Source: Lytechinus pictus
Lineage: Eukaryota; Echinodermata; Echinoidea; Temnopleuroida; Toxopneustidae
Reading direction: 5' to 3'
Assembly: GCF_037042905.1 (NCBI RefSeq)
Contig: NC_087261.1
Location: forward strand, 23,828,317 to 23,892,316
DNA: 64,000 bases
The stretch's first letter is position 1; each line of letters opens with the position of its first letter. The notes under the pieces were generated by a model. The model was not told the origin of the DNA. It made no database searches and was given only the letters and a program-made list of their open reading frames with translations. The translations under genes were made by a program, and so were the position numbers. Positions 51,901 to 62,235 of this stretch are shown here, in pieces.

Positions 51901-54900
51901 TAAGGCAAGGACTACTCTTCCATGTACTCCAATACATATTATGGCTAAAATTTCATTTTTCCCAAAAGTTTTATTTCAAATTACATTTTTCTTTCATGAG
52001 GACATAAAACAATATACTACCTGGGTTATATTTAGAGTACTGCCCCAGGGGAATGGGTACTGTAACTTACAAGTAGGAGAAAACCACAAATCCCTGATAA
52101 AAGAGTACATGGCCTATGGGAAAGTTGTCCTTGCCTCTTGTCATAATTTACTTACCCAGTTGCCAATTTGAAATCTACGTAGTATAGTGATCTCAATTTT
52201 AAAGCAGCTATAACTTTCTTATTGCTGGTCCGATTTCTTTCATACTTTCATCATTCTGTTTAATTGATTTTTCTCCTACCCAACACAACATTTTATGGCG
52301 AAGGCTGGATTCCCCTTTAATGATGGGATTGAAGTCAAGGTATTTCCCCCCTTAAAGTTGTTTTAGTGAAAATGCAAGTAATAATTCAACATATATCGAG
52401 CTAGGTGAAGCCCGGGTACATGTAATAGAATCCTTTATTAAAATATTGACTAAATGCTCTACCGTAATACAGCTCATTTACCCATGCATTATCTGTATAA
52501 CATGTATAAGTTGTAGTCAAGGTAAAATACCTATATCTGAATATTAGGTCTCCAAATCACTCACCTTGCATTAATGCAGCATAGTGGATGCATGGATGCA
52601 GCATAGTCTGTGCATTGCCTGTCGAGATAAATCACCGCGCCCGGATAAAAATACGGTATCAACCCTTTAAATAAGTAACTTGAACTTGGATCTTATTATC
52701 CAAAAAGCAATTACAGCATAAAAACCATGCATCAAAGAAGTATAATGAAATATAATAGTTTACAAGATAACAGGAACCAGAAAATAGCATAAATGCTAGT
52801 TGGGTCTAGCACCTAAATGCTCAAATACAAAATGTTTGTCTTGTTAAAAAAATAAGATTAATGAATCATAAACACTTTGCACCCACATAATCGAAGTTGA
52901 ATATACTATTGGCATAAACTACGATACAAATTAAATTTATATTATAGTAGTAAGAGTGGACTGATGACTATAAACACTGAATACATGTACATGCACACAA
53001 TAATCTTAAGTTGTTCGCCATTCATTCATTCAATAGGAACTCTCCAAGTTCTCTTCTGAAAGAAAATGCAGATTGACGACAGATCCACTACACCTTAGCC
53101 GACAAATAATCCAAATAGCCCTATCCATATTATACCTCTGGAATAAAAAATAAATAAAAAAACGCAGCTCCTCTCCACTATATTTCCCTTTTTTCCTCCA
53201 GAAACCCAGGGTCTGCTGATCTGGAGAAAATGGACCAAGAGTTTGTTAAACAGCTCTACACTCTCCGTGAATTGGATGAGGAAGATTTGCAAGCGATGGA
53301 ATTCGACTTCAGTGATCTACGACCAGGGGGAGAGGACGTCAGTGTCACAAAGGAGAACTTGTAAGGCGCATTTTAATTTATAATAGTCATGAGTACAATA
53401 TGATAATAGAAAAGCACGGATCAGCGACCGGGGGTAATTAAGGTTTCCTATGAGATGTATTGCGTGGAGCGTTGTGGCCCAGTGGATTAGTCTCCGGACT
53501 TTGAAACAGAGGGTCGTGGGTTCGAATCCCAGCCATGGCGTGATTTCCTTCGACAAGAAATTTATCCACATTGTGCTGCACTCAACCCAGGTGAGGTAAA
53601 TGGGTACCGGTAGGAAGTAATTCCTTAAAAAGTTGTGTGCGCTATGAACGCCTAGCTTAGCCGGGTAATATAGGAGCGCCTTGAGCACCTAACAAGGTGG
53701 ATATGTGCGCAATATAAATACCCTATATTATTATATTATTATTATTATAATGTTTTAATCTATTCAACTTGGAAAGACGTTGATTCAAGCCCGCTCGAGA
53801 TATCCGGTTGCCATGCACCATTGGTCATTCCCACTTTTCATGCAACGCCGACCTCTACGACATTAGTTAGTTTTTGTTCAGGAACGCAAGGACAGTGTCA
53901 ACGTGTTGGAAATGCCCGTCAAATTACAAAGTAAAGCTCTGAACGCCGAAATTTAGTGAACCGGAACACCCGTTTCGTCGTAAGATTCAGATCTGACGAT
54001 AGTATGCAAATATGTCGTTTGTACAGAAGGAAGGACTAAAGTGATATTTTGATTTAACAAATTTTCGATAAAAAACCCTCTTTGTTCTTAATTTGGCGAT
54101 ACATTTACTCTGTTCTTGAATCATCCGTCCATCGCTGAGCTAAAACTCGATATTACATTGTTCTTGTATTCATTCTAAATAAGCCAGTTCGTAGTTCTAT
54201 CATACGCATGATCAGAGGAAGGTCATTGGTACTAAAGTGACATGGTGGTTTAATATTTAATGAGATAAGCACTAACTTTGGTGTCTTGATTATTCATTAT
54301 ATTTTTTTCAATAATAATAATTATAATGAACCATTCTTTTATAGCGCATATCACAAAAAGTAAATTTAAGTCCCTATGCGCTTGAAAGAAGAAAAGAAAA
54401 AGAGAAAAAAAGAGAAATAGATATATGGTCAGTGTCATATAAAGATGAAAATACCTTGGCACAAATTCAAAAAAATATCATTATAAAGAAAGAAAGAAAT
54501 GTGTCTTTAAAAGACTCTTAAAACTCTCAATTGTATCGGCAAGTTTCAGGTTAAATGGTAACTTGTTCCACAGCTCTGCTGCAGCGTGTTGAAATGACCT
54601 CGCACCATAGAAATTTGTTAACACCGACTGGGAAGCCAACTGACATTTTGATTTGGAACGTAGATTTCTTGCAGGAGAGTATTTAGTGATCAATTCTTGC
54701 AAATAAGCAGGGCCCAATTCCTGCATGCACAAGAAAACTAACGTCAATATCTTAAATTCAATACGCTGTCTCATCGGAAGCCAATGAAGCTGTCGTAAGA
54801 TTGGGGTAATATGATCATGAAGTCTAGTGCGAGTCACCAACCTTGCAGCAGAGTTTTGGATTCTTTGCAATTTCTGAATTTCACTCTCAGGAAGGCTATA

Positions 54901-57900
54901 CAAAATACCATTACAGAAATCAAGGCGAGACATTACTTGAGCATGCACAAGTCTCTCTGTTGATTTCTTCGAAAGAAAAGGTCGAATTGTCCCAATCTTT
55001 TGCAAAGCAAATGAAGTAGCCTTACAGATCTGTTTCACATGACCTGACAAAGTCAAATGCTCATCAAGTCTAACACCTAAGTTTCGAGCAGAACCAACAG
55101 TATGTATTACCGTGTTACCAAATGAAATGGACTCAATGGATTTACTTTGCCTAAATTTACTTGTAAAATGTAGTACCTCAGTTTTCTCCTCATTAAGTTT
55201 AAGACCTTTATGAACAGACCAATTCTTAATATCTGTCATACAATCCTGGATTTGCAAAATTGCTTAATTCTGATGACTCTTTTGAACCAGCACATAAACT
55301 TGGGTGTCATCAGCATACATCATACCTTTTAATCTATGCTTACAGATTATATCATATAACGGTGCAACATACAGACTAAATGCTACCGGGCCGAATACCG
55401 ACCCTTGCGGAACACCGTAAGGAGATGACTTAGCATCTGACATGGAATTTCCTATTACCACCTTCTGCGACCTATTTTGAAAGTATGACTTAATCAGTTT
55501 AAGTGCAACACCACATATCCCGTATCTTTCCTGTAAGCGCGATAGGAATTTTTCATGTAAAATTGTATCAAATGCTGCTTTATAATCAAGCAAAAGTAGA
55601 ATAGCCTCCTCTCCACGATCAAGATTCAGAAGGATGTCATTAACAACCCTTACCAATGCAGTCTCACAGCTATGGTACTGTCTATATGCTGACTGAATAG
55701 AAGAATACAAATTACTTTCCTTAAGGTACGCATTAATTTGAATGACCATAATTCTTTCAATCGTCTTACTAATAAATTTTAGATGTGCTATAGGTCTGTA
55801 GTTTTTCAAGTCCTCAGAGTCAAGCCCATCTCCCTTTATTAATGGTGTGACATGAGCTTCCTTCAATGAATCAGGGAAATGTCCACTACTAAGTACCAAG
55901 TTTACAATCCTGGTCATCACTGGAGCTAACTCCTTGATGAACTTCTTCAGCAAATCCGTTGGCATTGGATCTAATTCACAAGTGGATGATTTGGAACCTG
56001 AAATGATTCTTTCTACTTGCTGTGAGGATACTTCCTGAAATTCATCAAACACATGGTCAGTTTTCTCAAACATGACATCAGCAACTTCAGGACACTTCGA
56101 GGGATCAAGTGATGATACAATAATTTCAGTTTTACGAGCAAAGAAGGTACTAAACCGATTTGCAAGTGACGGGTTCTTTTCATCATCTTTAGGAAGTGTT
56201 TGCTCAGACTTTGCGCACAGGTTAGTAACTTTCTGGAAGAAGTCTCTTGGGCCACAGTCTTCAAGTTCCCTTGAATAATGAGCCCTTCTTTCTCGCTTTA
56301 AGACTTGATTATAACGTCTGGCTTCTTTTAAGAATATCTGATGATCAATCTCCAACCTACTTATCCGCCAACGTCTCTCAAGCTTACGCAATTTCTGTTT
56401 TGCTTCATGACATTTTTCTGAATACCACGGTGAACGGGGTCGAGCTGTAATAGTCCTGACTGTAAGCGGAGCATGCTTTTCAAGAATATTACTCAGTGTC
56501 AACTCATAGCTTTCCACTAATTCACAACTGTCGAGATCTGCATAGCATTGAAGCAACTTTGAATTAACTATGTCCAAACAAAAAGACTCAATATTTATGT
56601 CCTTTATCTTCCGAAACTGAATGGTAGTTCTAACCGGATCAGGTCTTTTAATGGCAAATTTACATAGAAGTGCTGCATGATCTGATGGTAAGTAGCTGGT
56701 GCATGAAATCTGAGAGATGATGTTACTTGAAAGCCTGGTTATCAACAAGTCCAATGTGTGTCCTTTAACATGAGTTGGAAAATCTATATGTTGAAGTAAG
56801 TTAACAGATGTTATCAAGTCAGAGAAGGTTGCAGCATCACGATCATGTGGGTTATTTACATGGAAGTTGAAATATCCAGTGATGACAAGATTGTTTGGTT
56901 CTGTCATTAAGTTTTCAAGAAGAACATAAAATTCTTCAAAGAATGTAGGAGTCGTGGACATTCGATTCTTTTTCCTTTGAGGTCGATAAACAACTATCAG
57001 ACGGAGGGGCTTCTGATCCTTACAAGAAATGAGTAAATCAATATACTCGAAAGATTCAAACTCACATAGTCCATGCTGTTGTAGAACAGTAAAATTCATA
57101 TGAAGACAAACCCCAATCCCTCCACCAGCTCTATTCTTCCGAGGTAAATGAATGAGCTGATGACTTGGTAGAGCCAAGTTTACTTCGGCTAGACATCGGT
57201 TGTCACGGGCATCACCGGTTAGCCAGGTTTCAGTTATTGCAAGTATATCGATGTGGTGTGTACATACAAGATCAGATATCATATGACTCTTATTTTTCAC
57301 TGATCTTGCATTCCATAATGCAAATGTTGAAAAAGTCTTTTGGTCACCCCCTTTCTCTGATACTTGAGATGACTGGAGTCTTCGCCTTAGCACACGACGT
57401 CCACCTTTCACTCCTCTATGAGTACGTCGCTTTCGTGATATTCCAAGGTGCTGAATTGCTTGCCAGGTCTTTGTGTTTTTCATTTTACAAAGAGCAAAAA
57501 TGCGTCCACGTACGACTGGTATTTCAGAGTTTGCCAAGTACATTGTATAGCATGCTATAATGTGCATTCAACATGTTCAAAGTAGAAATGCAACAAATAT
57601 CTTCATGGAGTCTTCATTGGTGTACTATTCTAGTCACCTGGTATAATTCAATTTCTTTATCCTGCTATGTAAGGCATGCATATGTTATATCTTGCTTTGA
57701 AATCTGCCTATTATTAATGAAAGAAATGAAATGTCATTTTACCAAAATTGCGCATGATGTAACTACGAACTGGTCTATTCATACTCGTCTTCTTCCTGTG
57801 GATTCTCCTGGTTCTCATCATATAGCAACTATGTACACAAACTTTTGGACATCGATGTTCGAATCTTTCTTGAATAATGCTCCAAATTTCTTGAACGCAC

Positions 57901-59941
57901 TATACATTGTATATCTAGTTGCTCACCTAACAATTCCTCTTCTGAATCAAATCATAAATGGCCATCCGAATTCACAAATGAGATGGAATGAAATACAATT
58001 TTTTTTGTTAAGATCGACAAACTTACGATTGATCTGTCTAATGTTTGCGCTTTTCCCCTTTCATTTTGACAAAAAGAAAGTTATTTTCGTCTTGATACAG
58101 TGTTTTATTTTCTTCAAAGTCTTCACTGCTGCTGTATTGATTTGGGTAATGCAGACAAGGAGACTCCTAGAGGTGTTCTACCTGGTTTTTATCACTTTGC
58201 CGTTCTTCTTTGGTGTGCAACACAGGGAAGAGTACATCAATGAGATGGTCAATAAACGCTTGGCCATTCCGCAGCTCACGTCCTTCGCCAAGGGATTCAA
58301 CAGGATAGCCTCAAAGACACCTCTAATGAAAAATATATTTAAAGCAGAAGATCTGAGGGATGTTATCCTGGGAGAAGAGCTGGACTGGAACGCTTTCAAA
58401 TTTGTAAGGAATTGTAGTGATTGTTAGGAGCAGGGGGGGGGTTATATACACTGCATTGATTTATCAAGGAACATGATCATCACAAGCTAAGGTGATAAGC
58501 TAACAATCATTGAGTATTCACTGTTAAAACATTTCTCCTAAAAAGCTCATGTCGCAGTCTTGAAAACATGAAATTCTACTGTACGGTGTAATCTTACATA
58601 CATTGTGTAAAATTACAGAAAACTTGATGTTTTGGTGTATGAAAGACTACAGATATCCTGTATTTAAAAAAAAACATGTTTGTCGATATACCTATTATTC
58701 TGTTGCTGAAAATGTCTTGTTTTAACTTTTCCTACATATTCTCTCTTATTTTTTTTTCTGTTTACATCTTTTCTTATGTAAAATCCATTTTGTTACAGTG
58801 TTCCCATGATATGTCATTTGTCAAGATTACTTTATTTATAAGTCCTCGATAATTTTCGGGTTCCATTTTTTTCTTGGATGCGCTTTATTGTTTGAATGTT
58901 TCTGTCATACAATCATTACCTTGCAGAGTGTTAAATATCACTCCCCCTACGTACCAGACCACCCGGTCATCAAGATGTTCTGGAAGGTGTTTGATGAACT
59001 GGAAGAAATTGAGAAAAGGCAGTTCCTCAGTAAGAAACATGAAACTTAACAAGAAATATCTATAAATAATAGGGTACAGTTTCGGCAGCATAAATTCTTT
59101 AAAGATATTTCTCGAAGTAATATGTAACTAATACGGTATTTGAGGTGAGTATATTATGTAGAACTTCAGAGGGGGGGGGGGGGCAGATACAAGTAGACTT
59201 AAACTGTGCAGAAACCACTGTGACGGTAATTTGTCGAATTTAGAAAAACAAGTCTTGACCTATCTTTTCATATGTTTCCTGAATTTTATAATAGAGGACC
59301 TTCTCAACGTTTACAATTTCAAAATAAATTTGCATAGCACAAAGGGCAGATGCTGAAGTAGTGAGACTTTATTCAATGTGTACTGTGGCTGTCTTTACAC
59401 AGACAGATAATTAGAGTATTTACTTTAGACATGATATAACTGTTTAAAGTGTCAAATGTGAGTTTTCGTTTGCAGTCTAGGGACAGACAACTCACCCACA
59501 CCACCCCCTTCCGTTACACGCCTGCTCATAACTTAATAAACCTTTAAACCTACTTTATAAAGATCATGATATCAATTGTCATTTTTTCCTACAGAATTCC
59601 TAACAGGTGCAGACCACGTTCCTGTAGGCGGTTTTGTTCCTTTCCCAATTAGGCGATTGAACCATCTGACTGAAAAATACCGACATCCCATTGAACGTGA
59701 TAAGTACACAGAGCCAAGCCAGCTAATGCCAGAGGTGATGACCTGCAGGGGAGTACTTTCGATGGATCTTCCCGAGTACACGTCCGAGGAGGACCTGCGT
59801 TTCCGACTCAAGTTGGCCATTCAGACATCTGGGTTCCATCGAGAGGGACCCGTCAATGCCGCAGAGGCACGTTCCCCGCAATCGCAGATGCTGCAACAGG
59901 TCGTACGTAGCTTACAGCTTTTGTTCAGTGGAGGTCGGTGA
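39955..59941 (+). CDS. HERC-like HECT-domain E3 ubiquitin ligase, 17 exons
   Basis: Predicted spliced CDS of about 928 residues; all introns are GT-AG and phases agree throughout. Exons: 39955-40133, 40937-41015, 41686-41893, 42211-42344, 43547-43757, 44774-44907, 45501-45708, 47324-47454, 47755-47886, 48673-48756, 49562-49837, 51056-51157, 51522-51643, 53202-53360, 58226-58403, 58927-59029, 59595-59941. The start is the first ATG after an in-frame stop at 39922. Residues 1-86 are acidic and probably disordered; 87-428 are three helical repeats; 429-472 a linker; about 473-890 a HECT domain that transfers ubiquitin from E2 through a cysteine thioester to substrate. Recognisable HECT signatures include IDLGGPSMDFF, LALAIYNGAVP, KFLTGADHVPVGGF and MTCRGVLSMDLPEY, with Cys864 as the expected catalytic residue. 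The HECT sequence most resembles small HERC proteins, but there are no RCC1 repeats. The donor of exon 11 (ATG|GTGATT) is weak but is the only one that keeps frame. An echinoderm paralogue expansion is possible. Substrate unknown. Confidence 0.9.
40176..40213. repeat. (GGT)n microsatellite in HECT intron 1
   Basis: GGTGGT repeats with one interruption, directly downstream of exon 1. Confidence 0.92.
41080..41265. repeat. Internal fragment of the TTAA-type MITE family, locally duplicated
   Basis: TTGAGGATAATTGGACAAATAATAAGAAAGTT-like segments occur three times in tandem with decay, then GTTATGAGCGTTC and CACCATGGCTACAGAG, as in the interiors of the complete members. It lies in HECT intron 2. 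Confidence 0.55.
42561..43158. mobile_element. TTAA-type MITE, member 1, in HECT intron 4
   Basis: The ends are TAAAGGACAAGTCCATCCC and GGTGGACTTGACCTTTA. The interior has the family words for 'gaaagtttgacatttt'-like and 'aataagaaag'-like segments in both orientations. Confidence 0.72.
43879..44243 (-). mobile_element. tRNA-headed SINE, minus strand, in HECT intron 5
   Basis: On the minus strand the head reads GGAAGCGTCGTGATGTAGCGG, shortened here to its A-box core GATGTAGCGG, then a B-box TGTTCGAATCC (44172-44182). The tail has AAGCGCTTAGAGACG and ends in GCGTTATATAATGCGG plus ATT/GTT repeats at 43879-43905. The tail type matches the other SINEs and the LINE 3' end. Confidence 0.7.
46069..46446. 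mobile_element. TIR element, unit 1, terminal motif repeated internally
   Basis: It is bounded by a perfect 21-bp inverted repeat beginning TTGCAAAAGGGGTTAGG at 46069 and ending at 46446. Two more direct copies of the motif occur inside (46217-46237 and 46249-46269). It is followed at once by a related second unit. It lies in HECT intron 7. Confidence 0.82.
46471..46853. mobile_element. TIR element, unit 2, tandem to unit 1
   Basis: Diverged tandem copy of 46069-46446. The left end has one mismatch (TTTCAAAAGGGGTTAGG), the right end is perfect at 46833-46853. One internal motif is kept (46652-46672), the other is decayed. Confidence 0.8.
48037..48454. mobile_element. Nonautonomous hAT-like element, copy 2, in HECT intron 9
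   Basis: The ends are CAGTGTTTACAC and GTGGAAACACTG. Flanking octamers TTGGTGAA and TTGTTGAA match at 7 of 8. The interior has repeated TTTCCCG/CCGGAAAT words and a GCGAGCGCGGAGTGCGAGC block. Confidence 0.82.
49131..49430. repeat. Diverged repeat in HECT intron 10 (partner 59340-59450)
   Basis: ATGCTGAATAAGTAGTGAG, TCACTGTGTACTGTGACTGCC and, later, TCTAGACATGGTATGA correspond in order to ATGCTGAAGTAGTGAG, TCAATGTGTACTGTGGCTG and TTAGACATGATATAAC at 59350-59442, also intronic. Confidence 0.5.
50362..50929. mobile_element. MITE with ~37-bp ends, in HECT intron 11
   Basis: The left arm TAATTGGATATATGGATAT...GGCCCAAGTCCA is mirrored at the right by TTGGACTTGGGCC...ATATCCAATTA. The ACTTGGG word recurs inside at about 50636 and 50733-50755. 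Confidence 0.8.
51707..52320. mobile_element. TTAA-type MITE, member 2, in HECT intron 13
   Basis: It begins TTAAAGGGGAATCCAACCC and ends GGATTCCCCTTTAA, so the ends are reverse complements flanked by TTAA on both sides. The interior includes GAAAGTTTGAACAATATTGG and ACAAGAAAGTTATAAAT. Confidence 0.82.
53464..53748 (+). mobile_element. tRNA-headed SINE in HECT intron 14
   Basis: The A-box-like TGGCCCAGTGG and B-box GGTTCGAATCC (53519-53529) are followed by CATTGTGCTGCACTCAACCC, also found in the 26.4-kb SINE, and a tail ending GCGCAATATAAAT with an ATT run. It is a diverged member of the same family. Confidence 0.78.
54309..57570 (-). mobile_element. CR1/L2-like LINE in antisense in HECT intron 14
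   Basis: The element lies in the intron between HECT exons 14 and 15, opposite to the host gene. Its 3' UTR (54309-54480, minus) ends in GCGCTATAAAAGAATG followed by an ATT run, a microsatellite-type tail expected for CR1/L2 clades. The 5' limit is uncertain; the ORF starts at 57567 and I see no separate ORF1 upstream. Confidence 0.85.
54481..57567 (-). pseudogene. LINE polyprotein: endonuclease + reverse transcriptase (CR1/L2-like), one stop
   Basis: One frame on the minus strand runs from ATG at 57567 to 54481, interrupted once by TAA at 55264-55266; the frame is identical on both sides (767 codons, then the C-terminal part). The N-terminal third is an AP-type endonuclease (LWNARSVKNK, AITETWL, SDHAAL). 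The central part is a non-LTR reverse transcriptase with NYRPI, SAYRQYHSCETAL, GVPQGSVFGP and YADDTQ motifs. The segment after the stop has NEEKTEVL and the Arg/Leu-rich thumb-like region typical of CR1/L2 elements. The endonuclease motif usually read GDFN is GYFN here (codon 56872-56874), which removes a catalytic Asp. The copy is therefore probably inactive but young. Confidence 0.9.
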
Positions 59942-60228
59942 TCCTTGGTGCTGCAGTCCACGGTGTTTAAAACTTAATCCTCCGGGCATTGCATCAGTTG
60001 ATGTAAATTATCCTCCTTGGAAAATTTGCACCTAAATAGTTCCTTAACGGACCCTGGCGTTCAGAAACAAGGTACTCTGTCACCGGTACACGAAGATTAC
60101 TTGAAAACGGAAGAATGATAGCAACTGGCGTAAATCCGTGTTGATGGGTGGGGGGGATGACTGAAATATTTTGGCATTTTTTTGCAATAATTTTTTAGAT
60201 ATGCAAGGAATTGTCATTGATATGTCCA

Positions 60229-61161
60229 CAGTGGCGTACCGTGGGTCACGGCATTGGGGGGGGGGGGCACCAGCAAAATTTTTGAATGACTGGGTGAGTG
60301 ACCTAATAGAGATATTTTAAGGACAATGTCATTAAACGGATATGTATATCACTGATCAAATAATGCGAGCGCGAAGCGCGAGCTGAAATTTTTTTATATT
60401 CACACCTAAAAAGGGACATTATAATCAAATTTGTGTAATCATGATAGGTACCTGTCTCGCTTAACAATGCGAGCGCGAAGCGCGAGCTGAAAACTTAGAT
60501 AATTCAGACCTGAAGTGGGGCATTCTAAGGTTTCTTTGTAGGAATTAACTAGGACCATACGTATTTCATTAACCAAATGATGCGAGCGCGAAGCGCGAGC
60601 TGAAAATTTTTGACATTCAGATCAGAAGAAGGGACGTTTTAAGGACTGATTTTAGGAATTCATGAAGAGCAGACATATCTCACCAATCCACTAATGCGAA
60701 CGTAATCACGGACAGGAAATGTTTCATATATACGAAGACCTTAACATGGGGCAATCACTTTTGAGTCATGAAAAAAGAAGCATATGTCACTACATAAAAC
60801 AATGATAACTCAAGTGCTAGGAAATATATTTGGTTTATATTGACTTGAAAACGGGATGTTTTAGTACAACAGGATTATATATCTCGTTAAACAGACAATG
60901 CGAGCACCAGGAACAATGAAGACGTAGGCCCTGGGCAAATTATGTTTCATAAAGTTATGATAAAAATGTTTCTTATGTAATGTAACTTAACATAATTATA
61001 ATATAATATAACATTATAATGAATAATATTTTCTTCTTTCCAACTACGTTTCTCTTCCTTTCTCCCTCTTTCCTCCTTTTCCCCCTTTCCCCGTTTTTTT
61101 TTTTTTGGTCAGCCGGGGGGGGGGGGATGTGCCCCCAATGTCCCCCGTAGTTACGCCATTG
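60229..61161. mobile_element. hAT-type element (933 bp) with perfect 8-bp target duplication
   Basis: The ends are CAGTGGCGTACCGTGGG and, reversed, CAATGGCGTAACTACGGG. The octamer TATGTCCA flanks both sides (60221-60228 and 61162-61169). It has G-runs near both ends and a tandem array inside. No transposase ORF. Confidence 0.87.
60363..60910. repeat. Decayed ~105-115-bp tandem array inside the hAT element
   Basis: The core ATGCGAGCGCGAAGCGCG recurs at 60363, 60467 and 60580, with weaker copies near 60694 and 60898. Spacings are 104, 113, 114 and 204 (two units). The sequence between cores is recognisably related early in the array and decays toward the end. Confidence 0.75.
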
Positions 61162-61489
61162 TATGTCCATATGGCAAATACCCCTCCAATATTATTATCT
61201 TTTTTACCCCATGATGGTTTAATGGTTTTATTAGAGATTACATTAAAAAAAAATTGACATTCCATCTTAATCCCTTCCCAAAGACCCCAACATTGATGAA
61301 TTGGAAGAAACGGGGGTTTCTCTTCAATGTTATAATAAGGACGTAAGTATTTCGTTTGGAAATGGTGAACTGGCTCTTTATTTGCATTTTATGATTCAAT
61401 AATATTATTTTATTTGTTAAGCGGTATTTTTGGAAGAATTTTCACCAATAAAACAATTATCTCTTGTGATTTTTTTTTCATTTCTTTCG

Positions 61490-61590
61490 TAAAAAGTGGG
61501 GGGGGGGATGTTTGTACAGGCCATCCCCCCTCCTCGAATATTGGGGGGGGGGGATATATCCCCCCCATCCCCCCGGGATTTACGCCAGTG
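61490..61590. repeat. Lone end of a CACTGGCGTA/G-run element
   Basis: Long G and C runs are followed by CCCCCGGGATTTACGCCAGTG, the same terminus type as at 60229-61161. I could not find the partner end. Confidence 0.45.
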
Positions 61591-62235
61591 ATGAAAGCGC
61601 TTATTAGAATTATGACGATATAAGCGGACGAGAAGACGGTTTTAACATGGACGTACTGCATTCGGCAGGTCGACTTGTTTGGGGCACGAAAGCAAGATGA
61701 CGAGTTGTTAATACTCGGAAAGTAGACTTTTTTTGGGAAAAGAACACGTGGCAATTTGCTGACACTTGGAAATCGACTAATTCGGGATGTGAAGGGAAGA
61801 TGACGAGAGGTTAGAGCTTGGGAAGTCGACTTTAAAGACAAGAAGATCAGACAAGATTTCTGAGATTTGGGAAGTAGACTTGTTTGGGAACAAGAGGTAA
61901 AGATCATCATCAAACTGACTACAAGGTACAAGTTATTTATCATCGCATCTAACAAAAACGAAATTTCAGATCCAATCGCTATTAGAACAACAATGGCAAG
62001 AAAATATATATGATTCATTTTAAAATGTTCTTTATCGAGAAAGGCCACATGTTTTGAATGCTGAATTCTTCTTGGTATCATTGATAATCACTAATAAATA
62101 TTTGAAAAGTGTTGGTATTTTAAATCTGATTTGTGCTCTTTTTGTTCAGCTCTCGCTGAAACTATTACTTATTTATTTGCGGAATGCCCTTCACACTCGG
62201 TGGTCCTTTACATGATTTCGAAAAAAAATTCTCTC

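Larger units (their letters stand above)
48673..59941 (+). other. HECT catalytic domain exons
   Basis: Eight exons encode residues about 473-928. Exon 48673-48756 (PFSWLDVPFLLN) matches the start of HERC-type HECT domains. Exon 49562-49837 and exon 51056-51157 carry the IDLGGPSM/DFFHNLF N-lobe signature. Exon 51522-51643 carries LALAIYNGAVPTVPFP, the region that in the family forms the E2-binding face. The C-lobe is in 58927-59941, with the catalytic Cys864 codon at 59744-59746. The motif has the invariant Thr-Cys but the next residues are Arg-Gly where Phe-Asn is usual. After the usual C-terminal Gly-Phe the protein runs on for about 37 residues to end in SGGR. Very large intron 14 (53361-58225) holds a LINE and a SINE. 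Confidence 0.88.
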
